A stretch of DNA of 64,000 nucleotides from Albula goreensis (GCA_022829145.1 CM040741.1:52298180-52362179); one strand, 5' to 3'. Shown: positions 35,001-48,952, counted from the stretch's first letter. Notes: generated by a model not told the origin, from the letters alone. Numbers and translations are program-made.

Positions 35001-38000
35001 GGCCCTTTGCAATATCCAAGGCTTCTCCATATGATATAATTGGAACAATAACTTATCTCTGTACACATGTGCAGAATTTTTCATGCCTAACTCGTTAGAT
35101 ACATACTGTGTAACATACTTCATTTTCATTTTTATGAATGATCATAGAGTTTGCCTGTTAATTATCAGCAAAGAGTAATTCTTTGGAGCCAGGATTCAAT
35201 TAAAAACATGCTAGTTTTGTCACCAACACAATTTTGCATGTTCAGCAACCACCAAAATAAAAGAGGAGGATACATCTTTGAGGTTTTCACAATTACCCCC
35301 ATAAAAGAGGAAAACAGATGCTGGGATACTGTCAAGGCTTGTCAATGTTGCATTAAACATGTTTCAAACTTCTATGAAAACCTTACAAACCACAATGACA
35401 TTCATAAACATTTAGGATTACATACATATAGGTTTATACCCTTATGCTCTGTGCATTAGGCAAAGCTATCGATATCTTTATGTTTAGTAACATTAGATTC
35501 ATACAAACTTAAAACAGCTACAGTCCAATCACCACCTGTTCATGACACAGTATGCTGTGGTTTGGGAAGTAGCTTTCATACAAAAGTTTTTAAAACATTG
35601 AGTAAAACAGTGATATTCAACACAACCTCCCCAATGTAACCTCCTGCAATTGATGCTAACATTTTGAGCTGGCTGGATACTGTCTAACAGGAAGTGTTAC
35701 CTGTCAAAATGAGGAAGGAATAGTGCTCCCTTTCACTCCTATCACTCCACTCCAGGGTGTCACAATTTCTGAGAGAGAAGACAGCCTTCCTGTCTTATGC
35801 TTCATCCAAGATCTGCAGGCGCCTGGCACACGCGCCGGCATGGGGGTTAGATCTCCCTGAGCTTTTGACTACGCCTCTGTAAATGCTTGTTTCTTCTCCT
35901 CTGTGTATGACAGCCCATGTTCTGTCCATTTGGCAGGAAACATCACTATCTGAAGGGACAAGATCCCTACTCAACTCTGTCCTCTGCACTAGTGATAGTT
36001 TTATATAAAAAATAGCATAAAAATACAACAAGTGTACAAGAATTTTTGCTTCCCATGTTTCTAGCAGACAAACAGTTGATGCTTCAGGACATCAAGGGTC
36101 TGAACATCTGAAAAAAAACAACTTTGCCACATATCTTCAATTACATTTTTTCTATGACTGGAATTCTTGAGCAAACACATTTATGGTGATAAAACTTTCA
36201 AAATGTAATGTTTACAACAGTACACATCTTTTCAACATTCGCTGTTTTAAAAATCCTACATTATAATTCTTTCTACATTTGTTGATTGGCTGCAAATATG
36301 AAGCTAATATGAAGCTTCTCATTTAGCAAAAGTGCAGCCCAAAAAAACTGTTTGAAAAGCTGGGGTTTCTACAATGGCCTAACCAATCAGTTGCACTCAT
36401 GGTGCCAATCACTCTGTTTCCCATTGCTTATAATGTCTTAGTTCCTCTGCTGTACAGATATGTGCCACATTAACCAGAATGTATTGAAATACAAATACGA
36501 TTAAATCTTGCCCAGTGAGTGCATGATTGAATCCCGATCCATTTTATTAAGTAAAATGCTTTTCTGTATGTCACATTTTATCTCTTTTTTTTTGCACCAA
36601 AGCTCTTACTGTCTAAATTGCACCCCTCCTCATTGAATTTACATTAAGTTGCCTTCTTTTCCATGTTTCCAATATGAAAAAATACTGCAATGGTATATTA
36701 GATAATAAATTACCAACCACCTCACTTGACTCCAAAGCTTTGCATATGTATCGTAGAAACTCATTTCACAGTATTAGTTCTTCCAGAAAAGTAGATTCAG
36801 TCACTGCCACCATTACTGTGACAATCTACAAGGATAAAACAAACATACTTTAACTTTTATACTTCTACATTTATGACATTTACGGCATAATATTATTGGT
36901 GAAATTGAATGTCCCCTGAATTATTGCATTAACCCACCAAAATGAAAATTCTTCAAAGAAATGGTTTTTACCCTGTGCACTGCACTCAGCAAGTATTCAA
37001 ATGAGACAGGATGAAGGCAAGAAAACAACTGATCTGCATTTTGACAATTTCAACAAAGAAACTCAGAGACGTTGAATGCAAATATGTTTTCTCCTAATGC
37101 ATCACCCTTTACAGCCATGGACAGCCCACATTTTCTGCTCTACACTGATACATGAAAACACAAAGCAAATTTAATTAAATCCAAACAAACCACATGACAC
37201 CTTGGCTCTGAACTTCTATTCTAGAAGTGTTTGATGACTAAAATTGTCTGAAGCAAGGGGAGGATTTCAGTGCAGTTTGCCAGCAGTGTGAGGTGAAACT
37301 AAGGCAAGGGTTTTCACAAGTTTGATCGTGGGGTAATTTTGTGTAGTTTGCTTTGTTGATTTTTTTTCAGGTTTACAATTAGCAAAGCTTTGTATTGCAA
37401 GAGATCATAGTTGTTACATTACATCAGTCTCTTATGACCTGCTATGAAGTAAATAAATCATCATAAAGCTACATCCATATTGCTCTTTCCCAACAATATC
37501 TTCAATGGTATGATCAGACCAGGGATCTAAAGTCATGATAGTCTGTTTGCTGAAATGTAAATATTTATGCCTAATGGACATTTACGACATGAGTTAATGA
37601 CGTGTGTTACACCACATTTGAAACCAGTACTGGACATGGCAAGGATACTAAAACTCTGGCAGTGCTCCCGAGATACAAGCAAGAGAGACCGCCAAGTGGC
37701 ATGAAATAGGACTAAAAGTATAGACTTTCAGCCCTCAGCTTGAATGCCTGGTTGTCTGAAGTGTTATGGCATCCCTCTATGAATCTTTTTTAAAAGACCA
37801 CATAAAATGCATTTGATTATTATATTTAAAAAAAGAAGTAAAAATATTTGAAGTTTCAGTGCTGAAGCATCTGCTGGCTGTGCCAGTTTTCCCAGTCAGC
37901 TCTTATCTCTTCAAATAAAAGCAGTTGGGCCAATATCATCAAAAGGAATAAGGGAGGTTTTCTTATACTTTCAGGGAGAAATGGTACAAACTGAAGCTTA

Positions 38001-40171
38001 TAATGGAACAACCAGTGATAGCGATCTGCATTCTGAGATAGGTTAAAAAAATAACTTTTTAAATGATTTGAGGGTTTTTACTCTTCTTTGTGCCTATGTT
38101 GACAGTCATATACCTCAAAACAGAAGACATTTCTGACTACTTTTTTTTAGATATTCTAAAAACTGAAAACACATCTTATTATGAACGTTAATATAATTAT
38201 ATTGCAAACAAGAAGCAAACAGGTGATAGCAATGCTTGAGAGAATACACACCATTGAGTAGTGAGGTGCAAATGATCAGACATTTACCCTACCAGTCTTA
38301 TATACTCCAAAGTTCCAAAACAATGTACACTAATAAAGACCTTCATGCCTTCACCAGTCCTCATCAAGGCATGGAAAATGACAAAAAACTTGATTTGGGT
38401 ATATATTTGATATATTTGATATAAAGGATATATTTGACAAAGCATTTTTAAAATGCAGACTAATAAAATTGTTATTACAACCAGTTTTACTATTAAATGT
38501 TTATATAGTCTTTCTTGTAGATAAAATCAGACCTTTAAATACAAAAGTGACTAGTATTTCAGTTTTATTGCTTTTATGGGTTTGCCCATTTATCCACCTG
38601 GACATTTATGATCTGTAAAAGCTTCCTTTATGCTATTTTTTTTTTTTTTAATTCATTACGTTTTTCCAATTCTCAATAAGAAAAATGATATCTGCTGTCT
38701 TATCCTAAGTAAAAAAAATAAAATAAATAAAAAGAAAAATTGGGGCTTAGAAGAAAAATTTAATAAATACATTGGCTTTTGGATTGTTCTCATTTAATAC
38801 TAATTTGTGTTATTGTCCTTTGCATTACCAATATGTCCTCCAAGAGTGTTCCTCTCCAAATGGATACCTGGCAGACTGTTTGTTCTGTAGTGCTAATGTA
38901 TGGCAATTTTTATTGGTGTTGGAAAAAAAAATATATATTCATTGGGAACAGTTTTCAGCAACTGATGTTCATGGTGCAAGACTGGGAAATCATCAAGGTC
39001 ATAGTAGCCACTGCTGTCGTGTTGTTCACACTCCCATCACACAATTATTCTTATTGTCACCAAAACACATATCCTCCTCTATACACAGACAACCAGACAT
39101 TTTCTAAAGCTTTTTGTTTCAGAAGCAGAAAAAAAGAAGAAAAGAGACATTGGAAAAAATCAATGTCGCGGAATGTGTCAGCAGTAATTAACATTCCACA
39201 TTCACTGTTTATATACTGTGTTTACCTACCCACCCGCCTCCAACATGACTTGAATGCCAAATCAAAGCTGCAGCAATGTAACCACCCAGAACACATGAGG
39301 ATACAAAGTGTGTTTGAATTCCTGACACGGAAAAGTGTGATCTTCTGGTCCCTGAAGCATAGAGTTGTCAAGAGTCCCAGTACTTCTGTTAAGATAATCC
39401 TTCTGAGAGTGCTGACAATGCACACAAATTATTTGTGTGCCTTTTATGTTAATGAGGAAATCAGGGGAGAGCATTGCAAACCCCGGACGCACCTGTAATC
39501 ACAACTCAGCCTAGTCTGCGGGATTATTGGTGTAGATTGACTGCTTGGAGACCCACAATGCTGAGATTTGCTGTCAGGCTGTGTACACATGCTGTCAATC
39601 ACTACTGATTGGAGAAAGAGAGAGGGGCTTAGGTAGATTTTGAAAAACAGCAACAGACATTTTTATGTTTGATCACACCTACAGTGTGCATATAAGTGCA
39701 GATTTGTGTGTGTGCTTGTGTGCTTTGGTGGGTGTGTTTGTTTATTGTCTGAATTGTTTAGGTCTGAATGCTGCATAGTTTTGTATCTGTATGTGCGATC
39801 ATTTACTGATTCTGCTTCCAATAGCTAACCTGGCCCATACCCCTGGCTGTGAAAATGAACATGGCCACATTGAATCTCTCATTTGTCTCCAGTTAGCTGG
39901 AGTTGTGTACGCAATTTTTGTATATATGGACATCCCTGAAGTAGTTCCATCCAAGAAGCTTAAGAGGGGACTATATTCTTGGATTGGTTGCCACACAAAC
40001 TTTGAATTACAAAATCAGTAACATACATATGTTAAGTAAAATATTTTTATTCTGCATCTTTTTACCTGGCTTCACCTTGGGGTGTTCTTTCACCTGTGTA
40101 CCATACATTGTTTTTGTATAGCCATACACCTCCAGTTGAAATTAACTGCCATATTAAAATGCAGTTTGTAT
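35001..40171. other. gene-free stretch
   Basis: AT-rich throughout. The longest open frame, about 240 codons ending at 39498 on the plus strand, has no domain, no coding-like codon pattern and no ATG at its 5' limit; I do not call it a gene. Confidence 0.45.
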
Positions 40172-40747
40172 CCCTTGTGTTCTGTTGAAATTGGCTTTAC
40201 TTACTCATTGTTTGGGGTCCCACAGACCCCAGTGTGGTACATGTAAATAATAGTAATTTAGAGATCAACCAATTTTATTTTTTCTATATTGTACTTAGTC
40301 CTAGCTTTCCCTTTTGCCGCAAAGTGGGCCTGCCCATTTCACAAAGGTGATGCAATAAAGACACATGAGGGGGAGGGGTTAGTTATGCAAAGATTTGTGA
40401 ATATGTTTGCCTTGTACATTTATCTTAATTATGTGCAAGGGGTTGTACTGAGTCAACTATACCTTCAACATCAACTAAGGTTTCAAAGCATATGAAAATC
40501 CATTGTATTTAACTGTGTTTTATAGTTGGGGTCTGTGAGACCCCAGAAGGAACCCAGGTGGGTTTTTCTGACGCATGTTTTATGACGTCTGAAACATGTC
40601 AATGACTCAAAATCATGTTTATAAGCAGCTATCATGAAATGAGGAAAAGTAAGAAGGTATCAAGCTAATAAAACAATGTTAAGTATGTTTCTTGAAGTGT
40701 TACAGAGATTCTGGGGTCTCACAGATCAAACAAAAGATGAGGGTTAA
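40172..40747. mobile_element. possible piggyBac-type MITE
   Basis: The right end reads GATGAGGGTTAA, that is TTAA-CCCTC when read inward, as in piggyBac elements (TTAA target, CCC end). The left end CCCTTGTGTTCTG begins at 40172 but is preceded by GTAT and not TTAA. Copies of a small GGGGTC..GACCCC hairpin lie near both ends and inside (40213-40231, 40528-40544, about 40712-40726). Internal hairpins of this type occur in fish non-autonomous piggyBac families. No transposase is present. Boundaries are uncertain. Confidence 0.4.
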
Positions 40748-41835
40748 CTGTCTCTGGTGGGATTTTGGACAGTGTTAAGATCTGGTTAATGAGGAAGCCA
40801 TGGAAGATGTTTGAATCCATCCTGGTGTTCATGAAAAAATCATCATAAGGTGTGTACATAATTGTAAAATGTAAAATGGCTTCATATTCTTTTGCTGTAA
40901 TGCTCCGTTGCAAAGTTTATAATCAAACCTAATGACTTCCATAAAATGGTTATCTATATCAGACCAGGTCCACCACCCTTTTTAACACCTGGAAACTGAA
41001 GTAACAAACAATCTTGTTACATGCAAGAGTTCATGATTCCATTGACCTTTAAAAAAAGCACCCATTTCCACTCTGTGAATATACAGACTGCAACAATTGC
41101 AGCATTAGTCATCAACTCTTGACTGTCTTGGCAGCTGAGCGACACACTGGAACGTAGTTAAAAATACCCTGGAGTTAACCAACATTTATCCTTAAATCTC
41201 ATTCTCTCTTTAGTGTAAATGTGACATTGTTTTACTCTCAAAAAACATCTTGATATTTATGATGGAAACAATGTCAATTATTTCCATATTAAGCCATTTA
41301 CTCATAACCTAAAGGATGCACATGCATGCTGTTGTACCCTAGAACAAGACATCCTCAACTAAATTTGTACATTAACCTTTTCAGTTGTAATGACTGAGTG
41401 CTATTTGGCATCAATGTAAATTGCCCTGGCTGAGCAAATAATTATACTGGGGATGATTAGGTGGCTAAATTGAAAGAGTGGTGATAGGAATTTAGATGCC
41501 GGGAAACTACTATGAGATATCAAATAATGATGAGATATCAAATAACCACTGTAAGTCAGGACTTCAATTTAACATACAGTTTGATATCCGGTAACACCAA
41601 AAGACACATGGATTAGAGAAGGTCCTTGACTATACATTTTGAACCAGTGTAATATGTGTGTTTACCTTTGATGCAATGGACCTATTCTACTTATTCTGCT
41701 GCAGCCTATATCAAGCCAGCCTTATTAAACCAAACAAGTCTGTTGCCAAAACATGTTCAGGTTTGAAATTTGGAACTAAACAAAATTGCAATTTCTAATT
41801 TCTCTGCAATCACAAATGTTTTATCTCATATATGT

Positions 41836-41867
<32 letters not shown>

Positions 41868-43174
41868 TTGTATGTGAAAACTGTCAATAAACATACACAC
41901 ACACTCAATAGATTTCTAACCAAAAATAAAAAAGTTCATCCATGTTCTCTTTCCTAAAAAGGAGAATGACAGAGAGTGTGTCCCTTCTATTCCTAGTTTT
42001 CTCACTGAAGGAAGGTTATTACTCTCTTGGAAAACATATCTGAGCTTAATTTGTGTACTGCCATGTCACTGGCCCCATTTTTGTCACACTGGGGTGTCAC
42101 TCGTAACATAATTTGTCTGATTAATGAGACATCTTTATAGATGAGTGGGAGTTTAGCTTTTACTACTCAAAGATTTCGTTGAGACACTTAAACATACAAA
42201 TAATATGAAAACACATCACTCCAGTTTATTTGTGTGCAAATAAAAAATTCTCTGTTTGAATCCACTGAAAATCTAACATTAGCATGCCAATGGTATATAC
42301 TGATAGTTGACGTTAGTGTTAGCTTGTAAAGCTAACCTAGCCAGTCAAACAGTAGCTAGCAAATTGCACATGTGCTGTAGAAGGAAAGACGTTCTATTAG
42401 TTATAAACATTTCCTAATAACTGTCCAGGCTATCTGACATTTTGAGCTAGCAAAAATTAATGTTGGCTCACAAAAGTTGCCTAGGTAGTAAATATTAAAG
42501 GTGCAGATTGATTGACATTTTCCTTTGGAGGTATATTCACATAATTGGTCAATCTGCACTGAATATGCATGTCAATTAATTGTCAATTAACTCATATAAC
42601 GAAAAGTCAAGCGCACAGCTTACCTTAAAACAAAAGCGCCAATGGATCTTCTATGAACACAATTCTACCTACAGATCGGTTGCGTCACCAGTGTGGTGAA
42701 CTCATTAGTTGACAAAATGAGTTGATTTCACATTGTTTCCATCTTACTCACCCAAATTGAGTGAAATTGCAAAAAAATACTTAAAGTTGTAAGATTCCTT
42801 TCTGCATTCTAACAGTGAAACAAACACAAAATGTTGTGTACCATCCTGGGTCATGAGTACATTTTTTGAATATGCATAGTATTGATTATTAATTAGTTGA
42901 TTTTTTTAAAATGATATCTACTTCCCCCAGATTCATTTTCATTTTTACAATGTAAGCAGTCCATGTAAGTTAACTGATGTTGTTTGTTTTGATGTAAAGT
43001 TTCATAACATGCCATAGTCTCTAAAGTTTTAAGAAACATAATGTTAAATCGTTTTTTCACAGGTTCTATGAAAGTCTTCAATTTTGGCACAAATTTAGGA
43101 AATTCTATCATTTAGAAAGGGACATTAGCTGTCATGTTATGAAGTATTACAACAACCTCTATGACTTAAAAATA
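40748..43174. other. gene-free stretch with small repeats
   Basis: A TG tract lies at 41841-41866. An 11-nt inverted repeat GTGCAGATTGA (42501-42511) / TCAATCTGCAC (42549-42559) may be a remnant of an interspersed element, since GCTAGC/GTTAGC-rich sequence of the sort found in fish transposons surrounds it. No gene was recognised. Confidence 0.4.
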
Positions 43175-43489
43175 TATTTCACATTTCTCATTTATATGTC
43201 ATTATGGGCTATGGCATCCCTCATGACAAGTTCTTTATGGGTCTTGTGAAACCATCATGAAGAACCAGTCATGACATCTGAAATAAAATATATGCTAACT
43301 TGAGAACAATTAGCAACATTTAGCATGTGACACAAGGTGTCATGTCAGCAAAGGTTATACCACTTGTTGGCCTTAAATATTGGTCATAAACTGTCATGAC
43401 AGCTTATTACACCCTATGACATTTGTCATGACATGTTTATGATATGGTTATGTCAGTCTAATGATGGAGGGTTTAAGTAAAGTGTTACC
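43175..43489. mobile_element. fragment of a common fish MITE rich in TGTCATGACA palindromes
   Basis: The block repeats CTGTCATGACAG, TTGTCATGACA and related TCATGA words, and ends in GGAGGGTTTAAGTAAAGTGTTACC. The terminus AAGTAAAGTGTTACC (43475-43489) matches the terminal inverted repeat of a very abundant teleost non-autonomous DNA transposon as I remember it. The opposite terminus (expected to begin GGTAACACTTTAC) is absent, so the copy is truncated. The superfamily is not determined here. Confidence 0.55.
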
Positions 43490-45120
43490 GTTTTTTTGTC
43501 ACATGGTTTTACCTTTGTTCTGTGATGCTCTACAGTCATTGTTTTCTAAGCAAACATAAATGAGGGTCAGAAGTTTGTTGGGTTTCAACCCTCTGTCCAC
43601 CCTCTCAAAAGTGAGCCCCCCTTTTTTGTCACATGCATCGCAGTAATATTGCTGTGTGAAAGTATAAAATATTACTGTATGTAGGTTTCTTTTAATGTCA
43701 GAAGTAATGTATGAAATATATTCACATTGCTTTATCTACCATTTTTTATTCAAGGTTTTCCAGTATCACTCTCTGACGGCCTTTTTTTTCTGATTTATAG
43801 TAATATTCTTTGTACCAAATGGTAAAAAAGCATGCAATGTTTTTGGTGGGCTACACAGTAGGCTGATGTGTGGGAAATGTACTAACTTCCCAGGCAAAAA
43901 GATGCAGATTAAGTGAGGCCAACTGTATGAGGAATGTGTAAAAATTAATCGATCCTGACACAATATGAGTGTATTTTTACAAGGGCAAAGCAATAGGCAC
44001 TGAATCTATGGAGGTACCCATATGAAACCTTAGTGTGCAGTTTCCCCTCCGCCAAATCAATCCGTGAGAATTTCTCTGAAATTTATGATGGGTAAAATGA
44101 GAGTTGCTGAATCTGACCACTTTATGCCATCCCTCTTTTTCAAATACCAGTTGATCACACTGAAATCACACGAGAAGGTTGACAAATGACCATTGGACAT
44201 CATTTGTGAAAGGAAAGAAGCATAACTCTGGGAACAGTGATGCCTTTTCGACCCCTGCCTCTTCCCCAGTCAGCAACATGATTGGCAGGTGGAATCTCAT
44301 TCTATGCCCTTTGTGGGTCCCATTACATCATTGCCAGCTTCCTAATAGCTGCTGCTGCTGCCTGGATCTCAATACAAAACACCAGTGAGCGGATGGAGCC
44401 CAAGGTCTCATGCTGGTGATTACTGAAGTGAAACGGAACCGTGCCTGACTCCCTTTGACTTTCAATTAACTCATGACCCGAGTGTTTGAAGAAAAAACAG
44501 AATGAGGGGAAGCTATGTATTGTTTATATCTCTACAGACAGTTGCTATGACAATTCTCCTATCATGAAGCCTGGTCTTACATTTGATCATTATAAAAATA
44601 GGTGTTGTTCATTATTCGTGGGAAGATTCATTGTCATTGCAGGCTAACAAAATGATGTCCTGCTGTTGTATGAAAAACAAAAATATCACTGCTTGATAAA
44701 TGTAGACTTTTGTGTTACCTTTCAGATGCTTGTATTACAGACATATTTAAAGTTGCATATACAAATACAATTGATGCAAATAATTGTTTTGGTAAGCTTC
44801 ACAACAGTGGAAAATAAACTTTTAATGTGTTAAAATGTCTTGCAGAACATTTCACTGTTTGTTGCATTTTTAACAGATATCTTCCCGTCTCTCTTGAACA
44901 GATGGCTCTTAAGATAAACAGCATGCAGTCCCATAATCATATATGCAGTAAATGGTCCCAGTTACATTCCCGCCAATCGACTGCAGATGGCATGGAGATA
45001 TTGTCACCCTGGAGTCAAGCAACACATCCTTGTCAGACCCTCCCCCAATCTCCCCCTCATCACAAAGTGCTAACAGCGTCTCAGTGTCTGAAACGAAATA
45101 AAACGTTCAGATTTAATCAG
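43490..45120. other. gene-free stretch
   Basis: No supportable feature before the exon-like block that follows. Confidence 0.4.
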
Positions 45121-45263
45121 GGATGTTGTATCACAAGGACACTAGAGCTCCCAATGGTAATGCACCCGCTTTTACCATCCAGGATCAAGGACAGCTCCTG
45201 AAGCCTGCGGTGGATGTGGAGTATACCTCTGCCCAGCTGTCCTTTGAGAACACCGTGCAGTAG
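45121..45263 (+). CDS. candidate terminal coding exon of an unidentified gene
   Basis: After a possible splice acceptor (TTTAATCAG, ending 45120) the plus strand has 46 open codons from ATG 45123 to TAG 45261-45263. The peptide ends QLLKPAVDVEYTSAQLSFEN plus TVQ. Third positions are 61% G/C overall and 17 of 22 in the last part, against an AT-rich background, which is coding-like. The upstream stop at 45114 fits an intron boundary. I do not recognise the protein and found no partner exon with a matching donor, and the acceptor's pyrimidine tract is weak. It could be the 3' exon of a large gene, a pseudogene fragment or chance. Confidence 0.3.
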
Positions 45264-47311
45264 TGAAAGGAAAGTGAGGACTAATGCACTTCTGATGTAT
45301 ACCACGCTGTTACATGTAATCACTGACTCACAGATTTGAACCAATCAGTTTTCTTTAGTCATTTTATACATCATCCTAAACCAGAGACGTTTGTCCACTT
45401 TCACCACAGTGTGACTGATATTAGTAGCACTGATTCAAGACATGTTAAATGTTAAATAAGATAGACTATCCTATATTTCAATCCTATATAGTGCTTTATT
45501 ACCTATGTTCTACTAGGGCAGTAAATCAACCAAAAAAAACTATTTTTGAGCAACATCATTATGCCCATTTAGCAGCATTGCTTGCTAAAAGGGATATAAC
45601 AATCATTCAAAATAAACTGTTTAGTTAACGTTTTGCAATGTCAGAATGTTAGGGACAGTTTACCAGTGAAAAACCATTTCATTGGGTAATGTGCATGCCT
45701 GTGATGGTCACTGAAATGTTTATTATGTGTCTGGCGACTGCACTTCAAATCTCTTTGTGTTTTTCCAATAATGTTCTCTAGTTTTAAAACAAAAGCAATT
45801 TATCTGAGGTACAATGTATAACCAACCCAATTATAACCAACTAATATGTATGAAATGGACTGTAGATGCCCTCCCACCCCACCACTCTCTGACAATATTT
45901 CTGGTGTTTTTGACTGAAGAACAGGTGGACAAAGAGGGAAAAAAACATTCCATTTGTCCTCTTAGGAAATATTCCATACATACAGCATCGATTGGTGCCT
46001 CTTTGCAGAAGCATTTCATTTGGTCATTGCTCCAACGATATGGAGATGGAGAATGTCACTCATGTAATTTATTCACGATGGACTCTGGCTTGTCCCTGGT
46101 CACCAAAAGGGTGCACACCAGCTGTGACTTCCTACCATGTTGCTCCACTGTCACTTGCTTGGTGGAAGTCCATCCATCAAAGCAATGGAAGCAATTCCTG
46201 TTCCCCCGATGTTGACCATTTTCATCTAACAGTGAGTGTATAGCCCATAAAGGCAGAAAGAAGCTTCACAAAGGACATATTTCATTAGATAAAAGGCTTT
46301 AAAACTGCATTGTTACAGCCAAGAGAACATCCTGTCTTGCTATTGTCAGTGCAGGTGTCACACACTTGTCAGGGGTGATGATTTCAGTAGATTTTTTTCC
46401 CATTACTGGGAAGCACAGTCTGTGAAAAAAAGAATAGGCCATCTTCAATTTTTGCACCTATATGCCAAACTGTCACAGGCTTAAAATCCACCATACACTG
46501 GTTTAGAAAGTCAAACATTTTTTTTTTTTTAAATTTGCACAGCATCAAATGTTCTGCTCCCACTAGCAGAGAGTCAAGCCAAAGACCTGAGGTCGTTTGT
46601 ACAGCCATGATAGTCCAACAGTGCCAGATCATCACTGGGGCCTTGACCCTGTCAGTGAAATAGACTTACAGCAGTAACTGGCAGCCGGCACAGTGATCAC
46701 AGCTGGGATGGGCGAAGGCAGGGGGCCGCATGTAGGGGAGAATGCAGATCGCGGTCGTGGACTCTGACAGGGCTAAAGAAGCTCTGACCTGGACAGACAG
46801 CCACATGGCTCTGTTCTCGCGCACAGAGGCACAATCTCTTACATTCTGGCAGCTGCTCCTATGGTGGCTTGCTTATCACTGGCCTGTCAGAACATACCAT
46901 AACTAGACTCATGCCAACGGTCATACCATTCTGTTTGTTGTGATGATGAGCATGGAACCTGCTGGACAAATCTGGTGGCAGCAGGACAGACCCAACCCAT
47001 GCCTGTAACTACATATCTATATTCATTAACTATAAACCATCATTTTCATATGACGTCATCATCATAAGCAGCAAAAGCAATAGAGATATTTCTTAGGAAA
47101 TTGTCTTAGGAAACTTTACCTATAAGCATATAAACTCATAAACATCTTTGAACATGACATAAACTGCAACAAGCAGCAGTGTTTCAAACATATTATCATT
47201 TAAAGTGAACGTCATCCATTATTAAACAATGCTATATGCATTTCTGGCTGATAGAGATAGTTGTATTGCAGCCAATTATAGCAGTCAGAGATGTTAAGCA
47301 TCTGTATTTGC
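45264..47311. other. gene-free stretch
   Basis: No gene. A 20-nt word, TGACTCACAGATTTGAACCA, at 45324-45343 recurs at 47715-47734, which suggests two scraps of one interspersed repeat. Confidence 0.4.
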
Positions 47312-47352
47312 AATTATTCATTTAGCAGAAGCTCCAATCCAAGTGGATTACA
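47312..47352 (-). repeat. SINE/LINE 3'-tail module fragment
   Basis: CATTTAGCAGAAGCTCCAAT followed by CCAAGTGGATTACAA is a diverged copy of the widespread fish tail module (CATTTAGCAGACGCTTTTAT then CCAAAGCGACTTACA), seen in reverse orientation. Only the tail survives. Confidence 0.6.
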
Positions 47353-48911
47353 AAAGATCAGGCACAATCAGGCTAAATGACAGACTGAAAGGTAGATGCA
47401 GTAGAGGATTCTGCGAGACAGTGTCACCATCTGACACAATGCGTTACAGTGTCACAGTAAAAGGAGCAAACTTCAAAAGAGATACAAACTTCAATAAGAA
47501 GTGACTGAAGTCTGTTGAATCCTTGTTACTGCAATGAGAAAGAAGAGTTTGGGTTTTGGAACCAAGATGACATCCCCAGAGAGGTTTTTCAGTCTACTCA
47601 TTTATGTATACTTATGCAGTGTACAGTACCTTCTTTCAGTCATAGAGAAAGGAGACAGTGCAGGTGAGATGCATAATTTATTGTCTGAAACAAATGGACA
47701 AATGGAGCAATCCTTGACTCACAGATTTGAACCAGTCATAATGTAATTCTGTGTGTTTTGATTGGTTGACATAAGTCAGTAAGTGACACGATAAAGGCAG
47801 CTCCACCTATAATAGGGTTAATAAATAATCTTTCAGGGGAATGAGGAGGAGGAGGTTATGTAGGTACACACGGTAACTGTGTGTGAAATTTGTGGGGGAG
47901 GTGGTGGCAAAGGCAGTAATGCATCAGTTCAGGAGTCATTTCTGCAGACAGGCAGATCTCTGGCCAGAACCTCCCACTCCTCCTCAGCCTCTACACTTTG
48001 ATGGCCTTCAGCAATTAGCATAGCTGCTCTGCCTCCCCTGGCCAGGGTCAGCGTTTAGCATGCAATGTGTTGGAGGTGGACAGCCTAATTGGGGCACTGA
48101 GACAAGATAACAGTTGATAGGTAATCGCAGGAAGTAAGAACTTATCTTCATTATACTTAAGAACAAGTATATCTATACATATAATTGTGATTTCTTTATT
48201 ATTCTTACTGCCCTGGCTGATTAAGAACATTGTGATTTTAAACCTCAAACCAAACTGGGTTTTTTTTGCTTTCCAGAAGCACCTGCTTATCACGATATGA
48301 CAATATTGAGACGATACATGGAGCACCTTAAGGGCTGCTAAATTTAATTGCAGGTGCCCTGTGAGGAGGGGGAAAGACCTCGGCCTGGCCACCCTGATCC
48401 CTCAAAATGTCACGTCAATGTAACGTTTCCTTTGACGTTAAGGTCTTGCTTGTTAGAATCTTCAGTGTAAGCCCTGCCCTTTTGGAACCCTTTCTGTCAT
48501 GGCAACCCAGCGAGAGGGATTTGACTCATTCTCAGAATGTAATAAACCACCTGCATTGTTTCCCACAGAACTGTATTAACATTTGGCGTGGGACCAGCAC
48601 TGAGGCAAAAAAGGAAAAACATCAGTGGAATTACACAAACGACGTGTTACTTTTGGCACCATTCACACCAGCCATGTCTCGACTACAGATCCCATCAGGA
48701 ACGGTTAATTGAATCAGCCATGGAAAACAAGCCTTAATGGAGCTTAAATTGCAGACGCCACTATTTGTTTGCTGATTACTTATGGTATTTTTCTAATCCA
48801 CATTCGTCTGCAGGCTGACTTGGAAGGAATCTAGCCTTTGGCTTTGGCTTTGGCAAGGGCCCATTCTTTGGAAATGATAGATAGTGTTTGAGACATCATT
48901 AGTATGATTAT
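47353..48911. other. gene-free stretch
   Basis: No gene. A non-repetitive block near 48715-48790 looks like possible conserved non-coding sequence. Confidence 0.3.
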
Positions 48912-48952
48912 AATTAAGCCATTTGTAGCTGCTTTTATCCAGAATGGGTTGC
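48912..48952 (-). repeat. second SINE/LINE 3'-tail module fragment
   Basis: CCATTTGTAGCTGCTTTTAT followed by CCAGAATGGGTTGCAGTA is another diverged copy of the same tail module, 1.6 kb from the first and in the same orientation. Confidence 0.55.

Noticed and set aside
38779-39498. About 240-codon plus-strand frame
   Set aside because: It has no ATG at its 5' limit, no domain and no coding-like codon pattern, and it lies in AT-rich DNA where such a frame can occur by chance.
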